Notes under the pieces: model-generated | What the model saw: only the letters and a program-made list of their open reading frames with translations | Databases searched by the model: none | Told to the model about the DNA's origin: nothing | Position numbers and translations under genes: made by a program | Shown: positions 58,763 to 64,000 of the stretch, one piece after another | Position numbering within the stretch: position 1 is the stretch's first letter | Layout: the number at the start of each line of letters is the position of its first letter | Source of the DNA: Ketobacter sp964016105 | GTDB lineage: Bacteria > Pseudomonadota > Gammaproteobacteria > Pseudomonadales > Ketobacteraceae | Assembly (NCBI GenBank): GCA_964016105.1 | Contig: CAXHEX010000008.1 | Span: 124,001-188,000 of the forward strand | Reading direction: 5' to 3' | DNA: 64,000 nucleotides

Positions 58763-60418
58763 TTACTGAATTAACAGTTGTTGTGTTACTTCGAATAACT
58801 CACGCTTCAGATCTTTGACGTCGTTAATCACGATGCTTTGAGGAAAGAATTTCTCAACACTGCGTGTTTGAATCCCTATTCCCAGCAGCTCAAAGCCACT
58901 TCGTCTGCACCGGTCAACAATGTCATGCGTGGCAGCCCAATCATCTGGGTCACCATCCGTTAGCACTATCATTAGCTTTCGCTTCTGTTTTTGCGCTAAC
59001 AAACTGTTTGCCGCAAACCACATCGCTTGTGCCATAGGCGTACAACCTCGTGGTTTTTGGTCAAAACAGGCGGCCCGATGTCGAACCGATTGCTTGGGCA
59101 ATAACGCGATAGAAACTTCCTGATGAATACCAGGAAAATAACTGACCGCAGGTACAACACCCGGTATGCCTTCCAGTGCCATGGCCAAAGCCAAAGCGGC
59201 TTCATTAGCAACATGAAAGTACTTTCGATTACCTTCGCCAATGGGCTTACCCATTGAGCCCGATATATCGACAAGCAAGTGCACAGCAGCATTGGGCGCA
59301 ATGCGAGGTTGCCTTTGAATAAACAATCTCGACTCACCTGCTTGTGAAGCGGCAAGACGATGAGTTGCAACTCGAAGACCGTGCCTTTTGGCATGATTCC
59401 GATTGTCCTGACTGGACTGAACCATGCCCCTAAGTCGGGCTCGAATTTGAGCCGACTCAGACGCCGATAAGGTCAAGATGGCCTCATCACCCAACATAGC
59501 TTGCTCTGCTTGGGGCAAACTGAGAGGTGTGACGCCCTGATGTCCTTCAGCTTGTTCCGACAACACTTCTGCCACTTGGGCAAAGGTATCGGGTTCAAAC
59601 TGAGCGGCACTGGCCTCTAAGGCTTGTCGCAAATTGTCAGCTTGATCAGAGTTATCAGAATCACTCGTTTCAGCAGCATCCCCTGTTACAGACGAACCTG
59701 TTTCCGGGGTTTGACTGTCACTACTGCTATTGCTGTCATTACTCGCATCTTGTCCAATGTCATCACCGCCATCAGCATCAGACTCATCCTGTGGTGGACG
59801 AGATTCTTCTTCCAACATGGCAACGATGGCATCGACAAGTTTCAGCACTTCACCTGTAGATGCCAGGCTAGGCACTGCTGTCAGCATGGCGCTTAACCGG
59901 CTCATCGCTGCGGCAGGAAAGAGTTGTCTCACTCTTTCATCAACCGCTTGGTATAATGGCGTCAGCGCTTTCTGACCCAGAAAATGGCATCTCAAGCGGA
60001 ACAACAACCAGGCTTGCAAGTTAGATGCAGGCTCAAGCTGTTCAGGTACACTCATTTGCTGAGTGTCCACCATGTACTCAATCACTTGCGAAATACTGCG
60101 CCGGGTTCCGGGGTAATCCTTTGCCAATTCGTTTTCAATGCGAACGTCCTCAATGATATTGAGAAGTGCCTTACGGATCGGCTTGGACGACGCCTTCTGC
60201 ACCATGTCAAAATTGGTATGCCGAATATGCGCCGCTTCATGAGCCAGATAACCCCAAGCTATCTGTTGATAGTGTGGGTCGTCTGGGTTTGCTGTTGGGA
60301 TCACAATCCGCTCACCATCGGTAAACGCATCTTGTCCTTGAATAAGCACCTTCACACCAAACTTTTCGCCATAAGCGGCGGCAACGATTGGCAGTGCGTT
60401 TTTTAATGGATGATTCAT
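58763..60418 (-). CDS. CobT-like VWA protein with N-terminal HExxH
   Basis: A 551-residue protein. The N-terminal domain has YLAHEAAHIRHTNFD, an HExxH zinc-protease-like motif at 60-64. A long acidic, Ser/Asp-rich linker covers about 205-260. The C-terminal von Willebrand A domain (about 385-551) has an intact MIDAS, DISGSMG, and VLTDGDPDD. It pairs with the MoxR/CobS-type AAA protein encoded upstream, resembling CobS-CobT chelatase subunits. In the ICE it is likely a AAA/VWA remodelling machine rather than a cobalamin enzyme. It is preceded by a structured leader. Confidence 0.85.
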   Translation of the reverse strand: MNHPLKNALPIVAAAYGEKFGVKVLIQGQDAFTDGERIVIPTANPDDPHYQQIAWGYLAHEAAHIRHTNFDMVQKASSKPIRKALLNIIEDVRIENELAKDYPGTRRSISQVIEYMVDTQQMSVPEQLEPASNLQAWLLFRLRCHFLGQKALTPLYQAVDERVRQLFPAAAMSRLSAMLTAVPSLASTGEVLKLVDAIVAMLEEESRPPQDESDADGGDDIGQDASNDSNSSSDSQTPETGSSVTGDAAETSDSDNSDQADNLRQALEASAAQFEPDTFAQVAEVLSEQAEGHQGVTPLSLPQAEQAMLGDEAILTLSASESAQIRARLRGMVQSSQDNRNHAKRHGLRVATHRLAASQAGESRLFIQRQPRIAPNAAVHLLVDISGSMGKPIGEGNRKYFHVANEAALALAMALEGIPGVVPAVSYFPGIHQEVSIALLPKQSVRHRAACFDQKPRGCTPMAQAMWFAANSLLAQKQKRKLMIVLTDGDPDDWAATHDIVDRCRRSGFELLGIGIQTRSVEKFFPQSIVINDVKDLKRELFEVTQQLLIQ

Positions 60419-60436
60419 GGGAGTCTCCTAATCATT

Positions 60437-60480
60437 AGGGGAAATACTCCCTCAGCGGGAGCGTTTCCCCGCTGGGAATG
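60437..60480 (-). ncRNA. Structured leader upstream of the cobT-like gene
   Basis: The minus strand CCCAGC-GGGGAAACGC-TCCCGCTGAGGGAG-TATTTCCCC shows pairing of GGGGAAA with TTTCCCC and of CAGCGGG with CCCGCTG, which are alternative or nested. It ends about 19 nt before the ATG. Confidence 0.5.
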
Positions 60481-60487
60481 TAAGTGT

Positions 60488-60928
60488 TTAAACCTGTGCT
60501 TTTAGCTTATCCAGGTCGTATTTTTGACCTAACCAAGCCACCAATTGAGCTGGACTCTCGTGCTGCTCAAATGACGTTTTAAGCTGGTCTAAACTCAGGA
60601 TGTCATCCAATGTCAGACCGTACTGGTCTTGTAACTGAGTAGACACCTCGTGTTGATATTGCAGCCAGGCCCGCTCATGAGCGGTTTGCTGCAATGCCAT
60701 GTTTGGAACAAATACCATGGCCGTTACCCAAGCTCCTTGTGCGTCCGCATCTGCGATCAGCACAGGGTTCTTGGGGATCACGACACTATGTGTTGAGTAC
60801 GACCGTTGTACTAACGTTCGACAACACGCCACTTCTGGTATCGATTCACTTTCAACCGCATCAGTCACACCACGAAAATGTGCTTCAAACTGGTTCAGTT
60901 GGCTGGGGTTATGGATGGTTGATTGCAT
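60488..60928 (-). CDS. Conserved ICE protein, unknown function
   Basis: A 146-residue soluble protein. The first half is beta-like (EVACCRTLVQRSYSTHSVVIPKNPVLIADAD), the second helical (HERAWLQYQHEVSTQLQDQYGLTLDDILSLDQLKTSFEQ). No family is recognised. It lies between the DUF3150 and cobT-like genes in the same operon and has a short structured leader, so it is probably an accessory factor of that machine. Confidence 0.65.
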   Translation of the reverse strand: MQSTIHNPSQLNQFEAHFRGVTDAVESESIPEVACCRTLVQRSYSTHSVVIPKNPVLIADADAQGAWVTAMVFVPNMALQQTAHERAWLQYQHEVSTQLQDQYGLTLDDILSLDQLKTSFEQHESPAQLVAWLGQKYDLDKLKAQV

Positions 60929-60948
60929 AATTTCCTCTTACATAGTTC

Positions 60949-60988
60949 AGAGGACATGCGCCCTTAAGAGCAACATGCCCTCAAGGAC
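60949..60988 (-). ncRNA. Short leader hairpin upstream of the 146-aa gene
   Basis: The minus strand GTCCTTGAGGGCATGTTGCT-CTTAAGGGCGCATGTCCTC can fold through CTTGAGGGC/GCGCCCTTAAG-like and GGACATGC/GCATGTCC-like pairings. This is a reduced version of the leaders before radC and cobS. Confidence 0.4.
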
Positions 60989-60989
60989 G

Positions 60990-61943
60990 TTAGAAATAAA
61001 ATGAGTTTGGTACAGTCGAACCAAGGTTTGGTCTGACGGTTGGTTGTGGTATTGCACGTAAGTTATCTGCCTGAGCAGATACTGGCTGTGCGGGTTTAGG
61101 TTCAGGTTTGGGCATCAGTTGTCTGATATCCAATTGACCTTCACCGTGCATTCTCATCTTGTCTGGATCAGACAAAATTAAAATGGTCGCCATCAGTTCG
61201 TGATAGAGATTGTCTGTCACAGGGCCGGTCTTCGGCAGACGAACAAATAAATTGTCCATCGCTTCAACCATCGGCTGAACTCGATGATCCAGGAATGACA
61301 AACCATCCAACTTGTCTCTTAACCGTTTGAGAGGGTTAAGGGCTCGCTGACTGATTTGATTCTTACCTGCAACGGAACGTTCAAAGAGATCATTGGCATC
61401 ACGAGCCACCTCCCTATAGAGGGTGTGTCCCATACCATTGACCTTGTCATCTAAGCCACCAGCTTGGTCAGCCGGTTGCATTCGATAGATGGCATAATCG
61501 AACTGAAGCCGTTGTTCCACGTCTTCGATGGGTGACAGCGCACGCCGGATTGCATCTGCAAATTCCGGGTGTTTTGCAACCCAGTCAAAAGTCACCTGAT
61601 CATAGTTGTCCAAGAACAACTGCTTGCACTGCGCAAACTCCTGACCGATCCGGTCAAGCTCTGGAACAATCTGATCAATTCGGTCTTCAGGGACGGCATA
61701 GCCACCTAAAAACCGCACACCGACTTGCTCACACAAGCGCTGCGCTTCTTTCTTAAGCCTTTCAAAGTTCGCCAATGCCTCTGGGTCGCAAATTTTTTTA
61801 CTCCCTAAGCTGGCAACATCCTTTGGTGGAAGTTGGCTGCCATTGGCTAATCTGAAATCTTCAGGCCTTAGCTTTTTTCTACCGCTCCAGATGGAACAGT
61901 CGATGTGACAAATCAACAGTTTGTCGAGGGTTTGAATACTCAT
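60990..61943 (-). CDS. DUF3150-family protein
   Basis: A 317-residue protein matching the DUF3150 layout of ICEs and phages: LLICHIDCSIWSGRKKLRPEDFRL at the N-terminus, FLGGYAVPED, then a long helical middle. The C-terminus is proline-rich (PKPEPKPAQP). The function is unknown; DUF3150 genes travel with MoxR and CobT/VWA genes. It is preceded by a structured leader and followed by the 146-aa gene. Confidence 0.8.
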   Translation of the reverse strand: MSIQTLDKLLICHIDCSIWSGRKKLRPEDFRLANGSQLPPKDVASLGSKKICDPEALANFERLKKEAQRLCEQVGVRFLGGYAVPEDRIDQIVPELDRIGQEFAQCKQLFLDNYDQVTFDWVAKHPEFADAIRRALSPIEDVEQRLQFDYAIYRMQPADQAGGLDDKVNGMGHTLYREVARDANDLFERSVAGKNQISQRALNPLKRLRDKLDGLSFLDHRVQPMVEAMDNLFVRLPKTGPVTDNLYHELMATILILSDPDKMRMHGEGQLDIRQLMPKPEPKPAQPVSAQADNLRAIPQPTVRPNLGSTVPNSFYF

Positions 61944-61952
61944 AGTGCATCC

Positions 61953-62008
61953 TCATGCGAGATGGGGACGCACCACTCCCAACAGGAGCAATGGCCCCCG
62001 TTTGGGTG
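61953..62008 (-). ncRNA. Structured leader upstream of the DUF3150 gene
   Basis: The minus strand ACCACCCAAAC-GGGGGCCATT-GCTCCTGTTGGGA-GTGGTGCGTCCCC closely parallels the cobS and radC leaders (ACCACCC, G-run, CCTGTTGGG, outer GTGGT). It ends about 10 nt before the ATG. Confidence 0.6.
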
Positions 62009-62041
62009 GTAGTAGTTGACGCGCTAATGGCAATACCACTA

Positions 62042-62809
62042 TCAGAAATAGTAATTTTGCGAATCAGGCGACGATTGGTTGAGATCGATTTTCACAGGCA
62101 TTAAGTCCAGTGCTTCAGCTATCGGGCGAACCCGTTCTAAATCACTGCCTAATAACCTCAATACATCTTTTTCCAACTTAAGTTGGTCGGATACTTCTAT
62201 CCCTTCAGGACTCGCTACTGTGAGCGAACACAGTGGAGGTAATTGACGCTTAAAGGCCAGTAACAGCAACAATGGCCACGGGCCATCATCAGTGTTAACA
62301 ATGCCAGCGCCTTCACCTGACACCATGCTGATTTGATTGGTACTAGGTAATCCGCTTTTGCAAAACCCTAATGACCATTCTCCAATCCTGACCTGGTTAT
62401 CATCAATAACAGCCAAGCCATAGGCTTCAAGTAGCTTTGCCATATCGAACAACGCTTTTTGCGCCAGCGAGATTTGGCCATTGACGTCCTTGCGAGTACG
62501 AAACTCCCAACTGACGTTATTGGCACACGCGACGCTATCTAACGCATTTGAGAGTTCAAATGGCCTCCCTTGATGATCAATGCCGACTTGTCCAACCAAT
62601 CGATAACCCTTGTTGATTTTCTCATTGATTCTTCGGTCTGCTTCAGCGTTAGGATCAGTCGAGTCAATCAATCGCTGCTGCGACAATTGACCTGCTTTTC
62701 CAAACCGAACTTCAATCTCCTGGTTATCTGATCCAACGTAAATGGCCCATTCTTTGGCTGTCCCATCAGAATGACTGTAACGGTAAAGAGCAAAGCACTT
62801 TTCCATCAT
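62042..62809 (-). CDS. WGR-like domain protein of the cobS-cobT operon
   Basis: The start is ATG 62809, overlapping the cobS stop (TGATG), with GGGAGG upstream. An N-terminal WGR-like domain (about 1-75) is suggested by FALYRYSHSDGTAKEWAIYVGSDNQEIEVRFGKAG and AEADRRINEKINKGYR. The remainder has no recognised domain. WGR domains bind nucleic-acid ends in PARPs and occur in many AAA/VWA mobile-element operons. Tight coupling to cobS suggests a shared complex. Confidence 0.7.
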   Translation of the reverse strand: MMEKCFALYRYSHSDGTAKEWAIYVGSDNQEIEVRFGKAGQLSQQRLIDSTDPNAEADRRINEKINKGYRLVGQVGIDHQGRPFELSNALDSVACANNVSWEFRTRKDVNGQISLAQKALFDMAKLLEAYGLAVIDDNQVRIGEWSLGFCKSGLPSTNQISMVSGEGAGIVNTDDGPWPLLLLLAFKRQLPPLCSLTVASPEGIEVSDQLKLEKDVLRLLGSDLERVRPIAEALDLMPVKIDLNQSSPDSQNYYF

Positions 62810-63768
62810 CAATCCTCCCAATGGTCACCGAAGACATCAGCGGCAATACGGTGAATGGCTTCACGTTGCTCCAACTCAGCACGAGCCGTCAAAGACCGAA
62901 CCAGTGCATACTCCACTGCGTTAGGAGCGCCTTTAAAAGCAAGTGTTAACTTTGCCCAGCGCACTAAGGTCCGAGTAGACATGGTGATACTAAGCTCAGC
63001 ACCGCCATCCGCGCCCCCAATAAAAAGACGGCGAATGTCACCAGCCACTTTCACCATTTTTTGGCGAAAGACTTCTGGCAAGCCAGGCGCAACGTTCTCC
63101 AGAATGGCTTCCTCTACAGAAGGCTCTGCATAGGTCGCTTCGATGATTCTAAAGCGATCAAGAAAAGCCAAATTCTGTTGAAGCACGCCTTGATACAAGC
63201 CCGTTTGGTCACCGCTGCCCGCACTATTGCCGGTAGCGATAAAACGAAACTTGGCATGTGGCATGATGATCTCACCGCCATTTTGTGCGATGACCAACGG
63301 GGCACCTTCCAAAATGTCATTGAGCCCAGCCAGTTCAGCAGGCTCAGCAAGATCCATTTCATTAATGATCAGCAAATGGCCATGCTTGACAGCCAGTGCC
63401 AGTGGTCCATACACAAAGGTCATGTTGCCATTAACCAGCGTGTGGTGACCGATAAGATCGGACAACTCCAATCGACCGTGCGCCGTAATTTGCTGAACAG
63501 GCCAATTCAATCGAGAAGCAACTTGGCAAATTAGCGAGGTCTTTCCGCATCCCGTGGGGCCTGTAATATACAAACCGTCACTGTCTGGGTTAGACAAGAA
63601 CGCCAAGACGTCACGTAAGTCTTCTTTTCTAAAAACATACTCGTCCTTGCGAACGGGAATGTTTGGATGGGTAGTGTCGGCACTAAATCCTTCCAGAACG
63701 AAAGCATCAGGAGCCGGGACATTAAACGCTTGATTCACTTGAACCAAAAAAGGGGATTGTTCAGTCAT
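62809..63768 (-). CDS. CobS/MoxR-like AAA+ ATPase
   Basis: From ATG 63768 (GAGG 7 nt upstream); the frame is open further upstream to 63885 but that part is the structured leader. Walker A is ITGPTGCGKTSL, Walker B is LIINEMDLAEP, and sensor 1 is FIATGNSAGSGDQTGLYQG. DAFVLEGF...HPNIPVRKDEYVF fits the CobS N-terminus. MoxR-type ATPases act with VWA partners; the partner here is the cobT-like protein four genes downstream. In SXT the same gene sits near the bet/exo recombination genes. Confidence 0.87.
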   Translation of the reverse strand: MTEQSPFLVQVNQAFNVPAPDAFVLEGFSADTTHPNIPVRKDEYVFRKEDLRDVLAFLSNPDSDGLYITGPTGCGKTSLICQVASRLNWPVQQITAHGRLELSDLIGHHTLVNGNMTFVYGPLALAVKHGHLLIINEMDLAEPAELAGLNDILEGAPLVIAQNGGEIIMPHAKFRFIATGNSAGSGDQTGLYQGVLQQNLAFLDRFRIIEATYAEPSVEEAILENVAPGLPEVFRQKMVKVAGDIRRLFIGGADGGAELSITMSTRTLVRWAKLTLAFKGAPNAVEYALVRSLTARAELEQREAIHRIAADVFGDHWED

Positions 63769-63789
63769 GGTAAACCTCATTAGTTTTAA

Positions 63790-63835
63790 CGAGGCCCCAT
63801 GCCCCAACAGGGAATGAAGTCCCCGTCGGGTGGTG
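63790..63835 (-). ncRNA. Structured leader upstream of the cobS-like gene
   Basis: The minus strand ACCACCCGAC-GGGGACTTCATT-CCCTGTTGGGGC-ATGGGGCCTC has the same ordered blocks as the radC and DUF3150 leaders and ends about 20 nt before the ATG. CCC/GGG and GGGG/CCCC segments can form nested stems. Confidence 0.6.
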
Positions 63836-63941
63836 TGTGGATTGTGGTATGGCTGTGTATGTAAGAGTTCAGCTCGCTCTATCATTCGTACCCAGCATTG
63901 GCTACGAGTGAAACTGCTTTCTGATGCACTCCATATAAGCG

Positions 63942-64000
63942 ATCGAGTAGGAGGGGGAGTTACCTCCCCCGTCCTCTCACACCACCGGGCATACGGTTCC
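63942..64000 (-). mobile_element. 3' end of a group II intron (partial)
   Basis: Read on the minus strand, the window starts GGAACCGTATGCCCGGTGG then TGTGAGAGG, the 3' strand of domain V and its linker. A hairpin GGGGGAG-GTAA-CTCCCCC follows (domain VI), then TCCTACTCGAT with the branch-point A, ending in the typical AY at about 63942. The intron body and any reverse transcriptase lie beyond the edge. It is inserted upstream of the cobS leader in transcript orientation. Confidence 0.7.

Larger units (their letters stand above)
39800..64000. mobile_element. SXT/R391-family integrative and conjugative element (attR side, partial)
   Basis: The order prfC-setR-croS-replication-like genes-transglycosylase-setD-setC-eex, then traG-traH-traF, a variable insertion, and the radC/cobT/DUF3150/WGR/cobS block matches the right half of SXT and R391. 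SetR (215 aa), Eex (143 aa), SetC (177 aa) and TraG (1189 aa) have the sizes I recall for that family. The integrase, relaxase and remaining T4SS genes lie beyond the window. Confidence 0.92.

Noticed and set aside
57762..63835. CRISPR-like repeats, considered for the recurring GC-rich blocks
   Set aside because: The copies are spread about 0.5-2 kb apart, each precedes a start codon, and sequences between them are genes, so they are leaders and not an array.

Overview
The window is chromosomal DNA of a Gammaproteobacterium, probably a marine or oil- and lipid-degrading type. The evidence is the single-copy-style genes prfC, rlmJ, ilvD and slyD, a three-subunit pntAaAbB set, a wax ester synthase (WS/DGAT), a compatible-solute locus and Fur-type iron control. 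I do not name a genus. About 1-39.8 kb is ordinary host chromosome. About 39.8 kb to the right edge is the attR-side end of an integrative and conjugative element (ICE) of the SXT/R391 family, inserted at the 5' end of prfC.

Host part. The left edge cuts a secreted TIM-barrel protein (DUF4832-like). It is followed by an SDR protein that lacks the catalytic Tyr, a 150-bp MITE-like repeat, a CpdA-like phosphodiesterase and a lipid kinase. A minus-strand operon (about 5.7-11.7 kb) encodes a glucosylglycerate cycle: glycerate kinase, GpgS-type synthase, an MpgP-family HAD phosphatase and a GH13_18 phosphorylase, with a BaiN/HI0933 flavoprotein at the end. Next come lipid genes (a PlsC-like acyltransferase and WS/DGAT), a large GIDE plus LemA-like membrane protein, pntAaAbB, a PilZ protein, a second SDR, a TM2 protein, slyD and rlmJ. 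A Fur box at about 23.42 kb precedes an iron-uptake operon: DUF4856 lipoprotein, imelysin lipoprotein, TonB receptor and a di-iron hydroxylase. Then follow ilvD, a PaiB-like regulator, a tiny lipoprotein gene, fatty-acid genes, yceI with a cytochrome b561, a ferredoxin-reductase-type protein and prfC.

ICE part, read leftward from the right edge. The right edge holds the 3' end of a group II intron. The conserved cobS / WGR / DUF3150 / cobT / radC / primase block follows, with structured GC-rich leaders repeated in front of most of its genes and a strong terminator at its end. Next is a conserved unknown gene and then a cargo module at the position of SXT/R391 hotspot 4. The module has an excisionase-type HTH gene, a 940-aa DUF4145 plus SF1 helicase, and a 636-aa TPR plus S1/cold-shock-like protein. 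It is followed by traF-traH-traG, and then by the convergent eex. The control region holds setC and setD (FlhC/FlhD-like activators), lytic transglycosylase and replication-like genes, croS, four palindromic operators and the LexA-like repressor setR, which ends beside prfC.

The best candidate for a poorly described system is the two-gene helicase / TPR-barrel module with its HTH regulator. It lies in an ICE hotspot, is visibly AT-rich, has ATGA-coupled genes, and carries a duplicated C-terminal domain I do not recognise. Other points worth attention are the repeated structured leaders, the non-standard entry-exclusion triplet (TDD) in TraG, and the closed glucosylglycerate cycle.
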